Counted from the stretch's first letter, positions 17,363 through 26,776 are shown. The stretch: 64,000 bases of DNA from Aminipila butyrica (GCF_010669305.1 NZ_CP048649.1:1240001-1304000); one strand, 5' to 3'. Made by a program: numbers and translations. The notes: generated by a model not told the origin, from the letters alone.

Positions 17363-17929
17363 ATGGAGATAAAAAATGGGCTGGTTCGGCTGCTGGACCT
17401 GGATGAAGATTTCATCATCGAATTGAAATACGCTACAGGGGACAACTTCACCGGTCAGCAAATTTATTATTCCAACCAGTGCTATATTCACGAGAATACT
17501 GCCAGGTTGCTGATTGAGGCCAAGAACCGCTTTCGGCAGGACGGCTTTCGGGTCAAAGTATGGGATGCCTACCGCCCCATACGGGCCCAGATGGCGTTTT
17601 GGCGCTTCCTGCCCGATGACCGCTTTGTAGCCAGGCCTCCGGATATGAAGCAAATTAAAGAGTTTAAGACCAACCATATGAATGGCCTGTGTGTGGATCT
17701 TACGCTGGTAGATGTAAAAGGAAAGGAACTGATTATGCCCAGCCTTTTTGACGATTTCTCTGAAAGGGCTAGCTTGAGTTGCCCCGACATACCGGAAGAA
17801 GCTAGAAAGAATGCGGAATACTTGCGGGATATCATGGAACAGGTAGGGTTTACTGCTTACCAGGGGGAATGGTGGCATTTTTACGACAAGACGATTCCAC
17901 CAGTTCCTTACAGCGATGACAATTATTAG
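17363..17929 (+). CDS. D-Ala-D-Ala dipeptidase, VanX/DdpX type (family M15D)
   Basis: The family hydrolyses D-Ala-D-Ala. In glycopeptide-resistance clusters this lowers the normal precursor; elsewhere it serves nutrition or wall recycling. The 188-residue product keeps the motifs: VKVWDAYRPIRAQ, the zinc-binding NHMNGLCVDLTL (normally SxHxxGxAxD) and GEWWHF with catalytic Glu and third ligand His. The usual Ser-x-His start is replaced by Asn-His. No vanA/vanH genes are nearby, so resistance is not suggested. The start at ATG 17363 has AGGG eight bases upstream; ATG 17276 lies inside the divergent gene. TATAAT at 17324-17329 may be its -10 box. Confidence 0.9.
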   Translation: MEIKNGLVRLLDLDEDFIIELKYATGDNFTGQQIYYSNQCYIHENTARLLIEAKNRFRQDGFRVKVWDAYRPIRAQMAFWRFLPDDRFVARPPDMKQIKEFKTNHMNGLCVDLTLVDVKGKELIMPSLFDDFSERASLSCPDIPEEARKNAEYLRDIMEQVGFTAYQGEWWHFYDKTIPPVPYSDDNY

Positions 17930-18062
17930 TATGTCAGCAAGTTGTGATACCTCAGACGCACAGGGGATGCAAAGAAAATACAAATAGAAGATTTGTAAAT
18001 TTCTATTGCCTATAAGGTATTATGATGAGTGAATGAAAAATAGAACAGTGTGGAGGAAAGCC

Positions 18063-19262
18063 ATGGACATAAGATTGCGCATACATGAAATCGCAGGGGA
18101 AATCATCGAGATTAGGAGAAAGCTGCACGCCTGCCCGGAATTGTCGGAACAAGAGGAAGAAACCGCTAAGGTAATCAGCGACTCCCTGAATCGGTGGGAT
18201 ATTATCCACCAGACTGGCATAGGCGGTCATGGCGTTGTTGGGCTAATCCGGGGACAAGGGGCAGTTCACCCGCAGCAGCCGTTTGTGACGGTGGGCATCC
18301 GGGCAGATATGGATGCCCTGCCCATAGAGGAAAGCACGGGACTGCCTTTTCAATCAAGAAAGCCTGGCATTATGCATGCCTGCGGACATGATATCCATAT
18401 GGCTGTGCTGCTGGGGAGTGCCAAGATTTTTAAGGAGATGGCAGAGGAGCTGAACGGTAATATTAAGTTGTTTTTTCAACCGGCGGAGGAAACCGTAGGG
18501 GGCGCCTGGCCGATGATTCAGGCGGGCTGCCTGAAGGAACCTCAAGTGGATGCCGTCCTTGGTCTGCATATCGCGCCAGAGCTAGAGGTGGGAAAAGTGG
18601 AATTTTGCCGGGGGCAGATGTATGCAGCTTCCACGGAATTTCAGATTGCTGTACAAGGAAAGGGCTGTCATGGCGCTCATCCAGAGAAGGGCGTAGACTC
18701 CATCTTGGTCGCTGCCAGCGTGGTGACGGCTCTTCAAAGTATTATCACCAGAAACCTGCCGCCCGTGACCCCGGCAGTCATAACAGTGGGGCGCATACAG
18801 GGAGGCAGCAAGAACAACATCGTCGCGCCAGAAACTATTTTGTCCGGTATCATCCGAGCGTTGGATCAGCATGACCGTGAATTCCTTAAAACCCGTCTAC
18901 AGGAGGTGTCGGAGCAGGTAGCGGCGGGGTTTGGTGCTCGGGCCTTGGTCACATTTGAGGACAGCTATCCGGCGTTAAGCAATGATCGGCAGGTGGTGGA
19001 ACTTTTGTCACAAGCTGCAGCGAAGGTTTTGGGTCAGGAAGCCATCTGTTTCCAAAAGCAGCCCAGCATGGGCAGCGATGACTTTGCCTATTTTTCTCAG
19101 GTCGTAAAGTCAGCTTATTTTCATCTGGGCTGTCTGGAAGAGGGGCAGACGATACCACAGACTCTCCACAGTGGTGACTTAAATCCAGCAGAGGCTTGCC
19201 TGGAGATTGGGATACTGGTAGAGGTGTTGGGGGCTTTGGAGCTGCTGAAACAGCGGCCATAA
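18063..19262 (+). CDS. M20D-type amidohydrolase (N-acyl-amino-acid hydrolase)
   Basis: The family (IAA-amino acid hydrolase, hippurate hydrolase, N-acetyl-diaminopimelate deacetylase) releases amino acids from N-acyl conjugates with two metal ions. The 399-residue product shows GIRADMDALPIEE, MHACGHDIHMAVLLG (the metal-binding Cys-Gly-His-Asp of subfamily M20D), the catalytic Glu pair in FQPAEETVGG, and MGSDDFAYF. A lid domain with KGCHGAHPEKGVD lies in between. ATG 18063 has GGAGG six bases upstream; ATG 18033 has no ribosome site. It lies with two other peptidase genes; the substrate is not settled. Confidence 0.92.
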   Translation: MDIRLRIHEIAGEIIEIRRKLHACPELSEQEEETAKVISDSLNRWDIIHQTGIGGHGVVGLIRGQGAVHPQQPFVTVGIRADMDALPIEESTGLPFQSRKPGIMHACGHDIHMAVLLGSAKIFKEMAEELNGNIKLFFQPAEETVGGAWPMIQAGCLKEPQVDAVLGLHIAPELEVGKVEFCRGQMYAASTEFQIAVQGKGCHGAHPEKGVDSILVAASVVTALQSIITRNLPPVTPAVITVGRIQGGSKNNIVAPETILSGIIRALDQHDREFLKTRLQEVSEQVAAGFGARALVTFEDSYPALSNDRQVVELLSQAAAKVLGQEAICFQKQPSMGSDDFAYFSQVVKSAYFHLGCLEEGQTIPQTLHSGDLNPAEACLEIGILVEVLGALELLKQRP

Positions 19263-19535
19263 AGCACACCATTTTTATCTAGACAAAACCATTTATATAA
19301 ATTAATCTAATAAAAAGCTAAATATTTAGAATAATCTTTTAACTTGTACAAGCTGTGCGTTTTATTTCTTTTTTTATACCAAACATTAAACCGATAAATT
19401 GTAACAAACCAACCGGATTTAAACCATAATATAAACGGCAGAATGTTATGATGACTAAAATTAAAGTTGCAGACAGCTGAATATAGCCGGCAAAGATGTT
19501 GTTCTGTGTGAAATGAAAAAGAAAGGAAGACGGCA

Positions 19536-20978
19536 ATGAGTGAAGAAAACAGTAATCAAGTAAAACGAGGACTCAAAAAGCGGCATCTAAACATGATCGC
19601 AATTGGCGGAACCATTGGAACCGGATTGTTTTTGACATCTGGCTACAATATACAAAATGCTGGAGCTTTTGGCGGACCCCTGGCTTATCTTATCATCGGT
19701 ATCTTAGTTTACGTTCTTATGCATGGCGTTGGAGAGATGTCAACCTTTTTACCGACGTCGGGAGCCTATGCTACCTTTGCAGGGCTATTCGTGCACCCAG
19801 TATTTGGCTTCGCCGTGGGCTGGAATGTCTGGATTAATGCGTCTATTTCTATTGGGGCGGAGCTGGTAGGTGGAGCGGTTATCTTACAGCAGTTTTTCCC
19901 AAGTGTGCCGCCGTTTGTCTGGTGTGTGGTAATCGGCGTAATTGTTCTGGCATTAAATTTAATTACGGTGAAAGCTTATGGAGAAGCTGAATTCTGGTTT
20001 GCCAGCATTAAAGTTGTGACAATTATTATCTTTATTATTGTTGGTATACTCATGGTAGTAGGTCTGGTGGGCAAACAGGGCTTCATTGGGTTTGCCAATT
20101 GGAATGCTGGTACCTTGATGCCATTTGGCTTTTCCGCCGTCATTTTAACGGCAGCGGGTGTTATTTGGTCCTATCTAGGTGTAGAAACGGTCACAATAGC
20201 TGCTGGAGAAACAGAAAATCCAGAAAAAAATGTGCCGGCTGCTATAAAAACCGTATTTTTCAGAATCGTACTTTTTTACGTAGGCTCGGTAACTATTATG
20301 AGTTTGGTTGTGCCGTTTGATCAGGTAAGTGTCATGAACAATGGCTATGCCGGTGTGTTCAAACTGGCTGGCTTCCAGGCAGCAGCCGTGGCCATGAACA
20401 TTGTTATCCTCACCTCCCTGGCATCCTGTACCAATTCAGTTGTGTATGTGGCAAGCAGAATGTTGATGGCTCTTTCACAAGAGGGAAAGGCACCAAAGGT
20501 TTTCGGCAAAGTCAACAGCAGAGGTATTCCGGCACCAGCTATATTGATGACCATGGCCATTGGCTTAATCTCTTTAGCCACGAACTTTGCATCCCCAGAT
20601 AAGGTTTTTGTCTGGATTGTCTCCATCGCAGGCTTTAATACGCTGCTGACCTGGTTTGGTATTTTGCTTTCTCATTACTGTTTCCGAAAATGGTTGGTTC
20701 ATCATGGCGGAAAAGTAGAAAACTTAAAATTTAAATCAAAAGCTTATCCGCTGACTACTATATTAGGACTTTTATTCTTGGTTTTCATCGCGGTTGTTAC
20801 AGCCATAAGCCCTTCTACCCGTCTGACGTTCTACATCGGAGCTCCGATGATGGCCATTTACTTTATCGCTGGCGTGATCGTCTATAAGAGAGGTAAAATC
20901 ATCCCGGTTAAATATGACTCATTCCTGAACGCAAATATAAACAATGACTCATTCCTGAAAGGGGGAGAAGAAAAATAA
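19536..20978 (+). CDS. Amino acid permease (APC superfamily, AAT-like)
   Basis: The 480-residue protein has about twelve hydrophobic segments. It starts with the family sequence RHLNMIAIGGTIGTGLFLTS, whose glycine-rich unwound TM1 binds substrate, and includes GVGEMSTFLPTSGAYATFAG. It imports an amino acid or derivative by proton symport. A 16-base repeat near the 3' end (20915-20930 and 20944-20959) duplicates YDSFL/NDSFL in the cytoplasmic tail. It opens a tightly spaced, AT-richer cassette with three hydrolases and a regulator. The 273 bases upstream are AT-rich, with no promoter I can assign. Confidence 0.93.
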   Translation: MSEENSNQVKRGLKKRHLNMIAIGGTIGTGLFLTSGYNIQNAGAFGGPLAYLIIGILVYVLMHGVGEMSTFLPTSGAYATFAGLFVHPVFGFAVGWNVWINASISIGAELVGGAVILQQFFPSVPPFVWCVVIGVIVLALNLITVKAYGEAEFWFASIKVVTIIIFIIVGILMVVGLVGKQGFIGFANWNAGTLMPFGFSAVILTAAGVIWSYLGVETVTIAAGETENPEKNVPAAIKTVFFRIVLFYVGSVTIMSLVVPFDQVSVMNNGYAGVFKLAGFQAAAVAMNIVILTSLASCTNSVVYVASRMLMALSQEGKAPKVFGKVNSRGIPAPAILMTMAIGLISLATNFASPDKVFVWIVSIAGFNTLLTWFGILLSHYCFRKWLVHHGGKVENLKFKSKAYPLTTILGLLFLVFIAVVTAISPSTRLTFYIGAPMMAIYFIAGVIVYKRGKIIPVKYDSFLNANINNDSFLKGGEEK

Positions 20979-20981
20979 ACG

Positions 20982-22193
20982 ATGAAAAAGGAAAACCTCA
21001 ATTCATATGAGACTTTAGAAAAAGAAATAATTGAATTAATGAAAGCACTGATTGCGATTGAAAGTCCCTACTTTCAAGAAGAGGAAATCATGTCTTTTGT
21101 AAATAGCTGGTTCCATAATCATCAGTTAGAGTCCTATCTGCATACATACGTGGATAAAAAGGTCACCAAATTTGAAGGTAAAAATGTGGTATTAATTCAG
21201 CAAGGAAATCAGCCTGGGCCTACCGTCTGTCTAAACGGACATTTGGACACCGTGAGTTTATGTAAAGGCTGGACCGAGAACCCCTTTGAAGGAACCGTGA
21301 AAGATGGCGATATTTATGGGTTAGGGGCCCTGGATATGAAATCAGGATGCAGTGCGATTATGCTTGCTGTAAAACGATTTTCAGAAAGGCATCGGCGCTT
21401 CAAAGGGAAGATTCTTGTGACCTTGGTTTCTGATGAAGAGGGCCCCTATGGTCTTGGAACCAATGCGTTAATTGAAGATGGACTGCTGGCGGATGTAGAC
21501 TTCTCCATTATAGCAGAGCCAAGTGCCGCCTTTCTGGAGAAGCCTTTTCCGGCAATTTGTTTAGGGGCAAGAGGCGGATATGGGGTAGAAATTGAACTGT
21601 TTGGCAAATCTGCTCACGCGGCCATACCAGAGCATGGCATTAACGCAGCGACAGATGCGGCAAAAGTCGTCAGTGCATTAAAGGATGTTCACTATTTCCA
21701 GGATGAGCTGCTGGGTAAGGGTTCTTTATGTGTGGTGGGGATGGAGAGCGACGGAGGCGCGTGCAGTGTTCCCGATTATGCAACAATCAAACTTTTTTGG
21801 CATATTGTCCGCAATGAAAATGAAAGCTCCATACATAAGGAAATCGAAAAGGCAATTAAGCGGGCTGATATTTCCTGTCAATATCAAATTCACTTCAGAG
21901 AGGCTCCCTCAGAAGGCTCCAAAGGATTTCTACCTTATACCGTAGAACGCAGCAACACCTTTGTGGATACCTTTATCCGCGTTGCAGAACAAGTCTGCGG
22001 GCAGGAAATGAGCATAGGCTATTTACAAAGCATCGGTGATTTCAACTATTTGGGGTCAAGGCTCCAGGCACCGGCTGTAATCTTTGGGGCTGCTGGTCAA
22101 GGCCTGCATGGGAGCAATGAACATGCGTCAATTGATTCAATTGTTAAAACATCAGAAACAATATACAACTTTCTAGAAGAAATATTACTTTAG
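20982..22193 (+). CDS. M20-family peptidase/deacylase (ArgE/DapE/YgeY-like)
   Basis: The 403-residue enzyme has the M20 metal motifs LNGHLDTVS, YGLGALDMKSG (bridging Asp) and VSDEEGPYGLG (catalytic and ligand Glu), and a dimerisation domain with GKSAHAAIPEHG. Overall it resembles the YgeY/ArgE/DapE group, which cleave N-acyl or small peptide bonds. It starts three bases after the permease stop, so the two are surely co-transcribed. The likely job is to hydrolyse what the permease brings in; the compound is unknown. Confidence 0.92.
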   Translation: MKKENLNSYETLEKEIIELMKALIAIESPYFQEEEIMSFVNSWFHNHQLESYLHTYVDKKVTKFEGKNVVLIQQGNQPGPTVCLNGHLDTVSLCKGWTENPFEGTVKDGDIYGLGALDMKSGCSAIMLAVKRFSERHRRFKGKILVTLVSDEEGPYGLGTNALIEDGLLADVDFSIIAEPSAAFLEKPFPAICLGARGGYGVEIELFGKSAHAAIPEHGINAATDAAKVVSALKDVHYFQDELLGKGSLCVVGMESDGGACSVPDYATIKLFWHIVRNENESSIHKEIEKAIKRADISCQYQIHFREAPSEGSKGFLPYTVERSNTFVDTFIRVAEQVCGQEMSIGYLQSIGDFNYLGSRLQAPAVIFGAAGQGLHGSNEHASIDSIVKTSETIYNFLEEILL

Positions 22194-22216
22194 AATAGAC
22201 CATCGGGGGGATTAAA

Positions 22217-23839
22217 ATGGACACTATTTTTTACAACGGAAGATTTAAAACAATGGATAAGATAAATCCGGAGATAGAGGCTGTAGCGGTTAAAAATGGA
22301 ATTATCACCAGAACAGGAAAGGATGAGGAAATCCTCGCCCTGGCCAAGGCTCATACTAAAAAGATTGATTTAGGCGGAAGATTTGCCTTGCCGGGGTTCT
22401 CTGACAGCCATTTACATCTAATTTACTATGCTAATACCAAACGCAAGGTGGAGTTGTCTCAGGCCAAGTCCATTGAAGAGGTTGTTGATTTGTGTAAAGC
22501 AGGGATACAAGAAGAGGATCAAGGGGATGAATGGCTTTTAGGCTGCGGCTGGAATCAGGATGATTGGAATGTGCCGGTATTTCCTACTAGGGCAGATCTG
22601 GATAAAGTGTCTGAAGATATTCCTGTTGCCATTACGAGAACCTGTTATCATGCGACTGTTGTCAACTCTAAAGCTTTAGAAGTTCTGGGGCTGGAAAAAG
22701 ATATACCTATACTTTCCAATGGAATTGTAGAAGTAGATAAACATGGAAAAGCAAACGGGATTTTGCGGGAAAGCGCCCAGAATATTATTTGGAATCGTAT
22801 GGGTGTACCGGACATAGAAGATCTTAAGGATCGAATCGAAGATGCCTGCTTGGATGCCGCCTCGAAAGGGATTACGGCAATACAGACAGATGATTTTGAA
22901 ACCTTTACAGGGGATACCATGGACTTGGTCATCCGGGCGTATAAGGAACTGGTATCCGAGGAAAGACTGCCGATTCGAATTTATCAACAGTGCCTGCTGC
23001 GCACACCAGAAAAACTCCAGGGATTTTTGGATAAAGGCTATAAGACTGGTTATGAATTTGGTTTTTACAAAATTGGGCCTTTAAAGTTGCTGAATGATGG
23101 GTCCCTGGGAGCCAGAACCGCTCACTTGAGAAAGCCCTATTGGGATGATCCCAGCACATCGGGCGTCCCATTGTATGATCAGGAAAAGCTCACTGAAATG
23201 ATAAAGATGGGCCATGAAAATGGCATGCAGATTGCCATTCACTGTATTGGTGATGCGGCGATAGAAATGGCTGTCAACAGCTTCGAGAAGGTTATGCTTG
23301 AATCACCTCGAATAGACCCAAGGCATGGGATTGTGCATTGTCAGATTACAGACCTGGATTTGATTGAGCGGATAAAAAAACTGAACTTGTTGATCTATGC
23401 GCAGCCAATTTTCATTAGGGCTGACCGGCAAATTATTAATCAAAGAGTCGGCACAGAATTGGGAAACACAAGCTACAACTGGCGAGCCTATGCAGATCGA
23501 AATATTCATATAAGCGGAGGATCGGACTGTCCTGTGGAGAAATTTGATAGCATTCCTAATATTTATTGTGCCGTGACGGGGAAGAATCCTGAAAACGACA
23601 GTGATCCCCCATGGCATCCAGAAAATTGCCTGACAGTTGATGAAACCATAAAAAGTTTTACCGCAGAGGGTGCTTATGCAGCCTTTCAGGAAAACGAAAG
23701 AGGAACTATTTCAGTGGGGAAATATGCCGATATGGTTGTATTGAGCGGGGATATTTATCGCATACCGGAATCTCAGATTAAAAATATTCAGGTCGAAATG
23801 ACCATTGTAAATGGTGAAATAAAATATTCCGTATCATAA
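22217..23839 (+). CDS. YtcJ-like amidohydrolase (amidohydrolase family 3)
   Basis: This is a 540-residue metal-dependent hydrolase of the TIM-barrel amidohydrolase superfamily. The first metal motif HxH is in FSDSHLHLIYY. Later barrel residues are in QIAIHCIGDAAIEMA and GIVHCQITD, and the final Asp region is SGGSDCPVEKFD. The C-terminal beta-sandwich ends with GKYADMVVLSGDIYRIP. YtcJ-like enzymes are poorly characterised and act on amide or N-formyl bonds. It has a GGGGGG ribosome site and is followed by a hairpin and a second, diverged copy of the same family. Confidence 0.9.
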   Translation: MDTIFYNGRFKTMDKINPEIEAVAVKNGIITRTGKDEEILALAKAHTKKIDLGGRFALPGFSDSHLHLIYYANTKRKVELSQAKSIEEVVDLCKAGIQEEDQGDEWLLGCGWNQDDWNVPVFPTRADLDKVSEDIPVAITRTCYHATVVNSKALEVLGLEKDIPILSNGIVEVDKHGKANGILRESAQNIIWNRMGVPDIEDLKDRIEDACLDAASKGITAIQTDDFETFTGDTMDLVIRAYKELVSEERLPIRIYQQCLLRTPEKLQGFLDKGYKTGYEFGFYKIGPLKLLNDGSLGARTAHLRKPYWDDPSTSGVPLYDQEKLTEMIKMGHENGMQIAIHCIGDAAIEMAVNSFEKVMLESPRIDPRHGIVHCQITDLDLIERIKKLNLLIYAQPIFIRADRQIINQRVGTELGNTSYNWRAYADRNIHISGGSDCPVEKFDSIPNIYCAVTGKNPENDSDPPWHPENCLTVDETIKSFTAEGAYAAFQENERGTISVGKYADMVVLSGDIYRIPESQIKNIQVEMTIVNGEIKYSVS

Positions 23840-23847
23840 AAAATCAG

Positions 23848-23883
23848 CTTAATGCGGGACGTTGAATTGCTTCCCGCATTAGG
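23848..23883 (+). other. Inverted repeat between the two amidohydrolase genes
   Basis: AATGCGGGA (23851-23859) pairs perfectly with TCCCGCATT (23872-23880), and the stem extends outward by three pairs including one G-T wobble. There is no T tract, so it is more likely an RNA processing or stability element, or a weak terminator, than a strong stop. Confidence 0.6.
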
Positions 23884-23969
23884 CTACAATACCAATATTG
23901 GATGTCAGCGGTGAAACGGGATGGAAGTAAAGCCCTTTGTCATACTGGGAGGGAAGGCAGGAGAAAAAG

Positions 23970-25532
23970 ATGCATGCAGATCTTTTGATAAGAAATGGAA
24001 AATGTTTATGTGTGGCTAATGATCACGTTTATGATTGGATAGCTGTGACCGACAATAATATATCGGGAGTGGGTTATCGAGAGGAATATAAACTGATCTT
24101 TGACAGCATCGATCGCAGCATCGATGCAAATGGCAATACCGTTTTGCCCGGTTTTTATGATAGCCACTTTCATTTAGTGCAAACGGGACTGAATTCATTG
24201 AGCTTAGATTTATCAAAAGCCGCTTCTTTTGATGATATTGGGGACCTAATCCGAGAGCAGGCCAGATTAACTCCCGAACAGCCCATTCATGCAAAAGGAT
24301 TGTATCCCTATAATTTAAAAGAAAAGTGTTTCCCCGACCGGACGGTATTGGATAAGTTCTGCAATGATGTTCCTGTGTGGGTCACCAGCAGCGAGTTTCA
24401 TATCAGTGCGTTAAATACATATGGGATATTATATTACAAGATTCCCTTCACAATAGGTGGAATTGAGCTTGACAGCAAAGCCATGCCCACGGGCATCTTT
24501 AAACAGCAGGCTAATGTCATCCTAAGAGAAAATATTTTAAGAAGCATATCCAATTCTTATCGGCTGGATGCGGTGAAAGGCGTGCTGGATAATGCCATTA
24601 AGCACGGAATTACTACCATAGATACCATGGAGGGCGGCTTTTTGTTTTGTAATAAGGATGCGGAACTGATATATGATTATAGGGATACATTCCCTATTGA
24701 TGTCAATTTATATTACCAGACGTCAGATATTAAAAAAGTTAAGGAGCTTCGCTTGTCTCGAATGGGTTCCAATCCCTTTATCGATGGAACATTAGGCTCC
24801 AGAAATGCAGCCCTTTACTTTCCTTATGCAGATGATCCCAATAACATGGGGGAACTGTATTTTACACAAGAAGATTTAAATGAATTTTTAGTAGAATGTT
24901 ATAAAAACCGGTTGCAGACTTCGCTTCATGTCATTGGTGGCAGAGCGATTGAACTAGCCATCAAGGCCCATGAGCATGCGTTGAACATTACCGGCAATAC
25001 AGGGCTTCGGCACCGGCTCGAGCATGTGGAACTGGTCAATAACAGTCAGATTTTAAGAGCTAGAGAGCTAGGGCTCGTGTTTTCTATGCAGCCCACCTAT
25101 GAACACTTATGGGGCGGAAAAGGTAAAATGTATGAGGTGAGAATTGGTGAACACTATAAAGAAGCAAATCCTTTCCGAGAGATTCTTGACAGCGGTGTTG
25201 TCATCTGCGGAAGTTCTGAAAGTGATGTGACCCCCATTGGACCGACGCTAGGCATCCATTCTGCCGTAAATCACTCGGTAAAGGAACATCGAGTAGAACG
25301 GATGGAAGCGATTCGGATGTTTACCATCAATGGAGCTTTTGCCGTTTTTGAAGAGAAGACAAAGGGCAGTTTAGAGGTGGGCAAAGTAGCGGATATTGTG
25401 ATTTTAAACAAAGATATTATGAACGTACCCCAGGAAAAGATAAAGGATGTAGCAGTGGAGACGACAATTAAATCGGGATGTATTTTATATCATACAAATG
25501 AATTATGCTTGGGAGTGAATGGTCATGACTGA
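23970..25532 (+). CDS. Second YtcJ-like amidohydrolase
   Basis: The 520-residue protein belongs to the same superfamily as the gene before it, but is clearly diverged. HxH is in FYDSHFHLVQTG. The later metal and catalytic residues lie in TSLHVIGGRAIELA, RHRLEHVELVNN and CGSSESDVTPIGP, and the end reads LEVGKVADIVILNKDIMNVP. The ATG at 23970 follows AGGAGAAAAAG; an in-frame ATG at 23937 lacks a ribosome site. The stop overlaps the start of the regulator gene by eight bases. Two paralogues side by side suggest related but distinct substrates. Confidence 0.9.
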   Translation: MHADLLIRNGKCLCVANDHVYDWIAVTDNNISGVGYREEYKLIFDSIDRSIDANGNTVLPGFYDSHFHLVQTGLNSLSLDLSKAASFDDIGDLIREQARLTPEQPIHAKGLYPYNLKEKCFPDRTVLDKFCNDVPVWVTSSEFHISALNTYGILYYKIPFTIGGIELDSKAMPTGIFKQQANVILRENILRSISNSYRLDAVKGVLDNAIKHGITTIDTMEGGFLFCNKDAELIYDYRDTFPIDVNLYYQTSDIKKVKELRLSRMGSNPFIDGTLGSRNAALYFPYADDPNNMGELYFTQEDLNEFLVECYKNRLQTSLHVIGGRAIELAIKAHEHALNITGNTGLRHRLEHVELVNNSQILRARELGLVFSMQPTYEHLWGGKGKMYEVRIGEHYKEANPFREILDSGVVICGSSESDVTPIGPTLGIHSAVNHSVKEHRVERMEAIRMFTINGAFAVFEEKTKGSLEVGKVADIVILNKDIMNVPQEKIKDVAVETTIKSGCILYHTNELCLGVNGHD

Positions 25533-26700
25533 ACTGATGGTGAATATGATGGGAAGGGTAGAGTTTAAGTATGGTGAAAAAAATTTAGAACATAAACTGA
25601 GCAACAAGGGGATTGCGCTGATCAGCCTTTTGATGCTGCACATGGAAAAAGGGGTCAGCAGAGAAAGACTGATATCCTTTCTGTGGGCAGACAGCGATGA
25701 AGAAGCGGCAAAATATAACCTCCGTTACAACCTTTGGAATATAAAGAAAGTGATTCATGCAGATAAAAGCGGTCACGAATTTATTGTAGCCAATAAAGAC
25801 TATTGCCAGTTGAACCATGATTATGATTTTGAATCCGATTTGCTAAAACTCATGACCTTTGAAAGCCGAGGTGCCGATCCATCAATCGAAGAACTGTATA
25901 GCTGCAAGCAGCTGTTCAGGGGAGACTTTCTGGAAGGCATCTATTTAAGAAATTGTGATGAATTTAATGAAAAAATTATTTTAGAGCGGATTGTTTATCA
26001 AAATAAATATGTGGCCTTATTAAATGCTATTGCTGAAAAATATGAGGTTTATGAAAATTTTGAGGAATGTGTCACGATTTTAAATGAATTAGTCTGTATT
26101 GAGCCTTACAATGAAAAAGTCGTTCAGCGGCAGATGAAGGCCTATATTGGATTGGGCAAACGAAGTGAAGCCATTAACTGCTATAAAAAGTTTGAGGCGG
26201 CCTTGCGCAGTGACTTGAATATTTCTCCTACTCAAGAGTTAAAGCTTTTATATAACGAGTTATTGGAAAAGCCCCAAGTCATTATGAAAGCTTTTTCGCG
26301 AAATGGCAGCCTAAAGAGGCAAAAAATGGAGATTGAGGTACAATGTATAGAAAATATAGATTATTTTTGTATGGCAGATATTGTCCGAAAGATCATCCTA
26401 CAGGGGGATAGAAAGTACATATTTGGACTGAATAAATGCTATCTCGACGACTTGAATTTTATTCAGCTAGAAGTTGGACTTGGTTATGAAAAGCTCCATT
26501 CCGATAAGTGCTGCCTGTATACTTCTCTGCCCAGCGTGAGGATTGTAGATGCTTTTATTAAGTTTATCCTGTACATAAATGAAATCTATGTTCTTCATAT
26601 AAGGATTAGCGGTACGGAGAAAATGGATCAGATTTCACGTTATATTATAAATTACCTGAAACAGCTGCAAGCAGCAGAGCTGTACATAAAAGAATCTTGA
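25525..26700 (+). CDS. BTAD-domain transcriptional regulator with unrecognised C-terminal domain
   Basis: The 391-residue protein has an OmpR/SARP-like winged helix (about residues 8-105, including ISLLMLHMEKGVSRERLISF and NLRYNLWNIKKVI). A bacterial transcriptional activator (BTAD) helical-repeat domain follows (about 110-250, LNELVCIEPYNEKVVQRQMK and GKRSEAINCYKKFEAALRSD). The last 130 or so residues match nothing I know; in relatives this place is often taken by an ATPase or a sensor. The start at ATG 25525 has GGGAG nine bases upstream and overlaps the previous gene. Being last in the cassette suggests it controls it. Base composition is strongly AT-rich. Confidence 0.85.
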   Translation: MTELMVNMMGRVEFKYGEKNLEHKLSNKGIALISLLMLHMEKGVSRERLISFLWADSDEEAAKYNLRYNLWNIKKVIHADKSGHEFIVANKDYCQLNHDYDFESDLLKLMTFESRGADPSIEELYSCKQLFRGDFLEGIYLRNCDEFNEKIILERIVYQNKYVALLNAIAEKYEVYENFEECVTILNELVCIEPYNEKVVQRQMKAYIGLGKRSEAINCYKKFEAALRSDLNISPTQELKLLYNELLEKPQVIMKAFSRNGSLKRQKMEIEVQCIENIDYFCMADIVRKIILQGDRKYIFGLNKCYLDDLNFIQLEVGLGYEKLHSDKCCLYTSLPSVRIVDAFIKFILYINEIYVLHIRISGTEKMDQISRYIINYLKQLQAAELYIKES

Positions 26701-26776
26701 TGCTGTCTGACAAGTTATATGTACCAGCGGATAGCAGGCTGCGTCAAAATAATAAATAGGAGACAGCTCGTCTTTT

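Noticed and set aside
17363..17929. Glycopeptide resistance locus
   Set aside because: Only a VanX-like gene is present, without VanH, a ligase or a VanRS system nearby.
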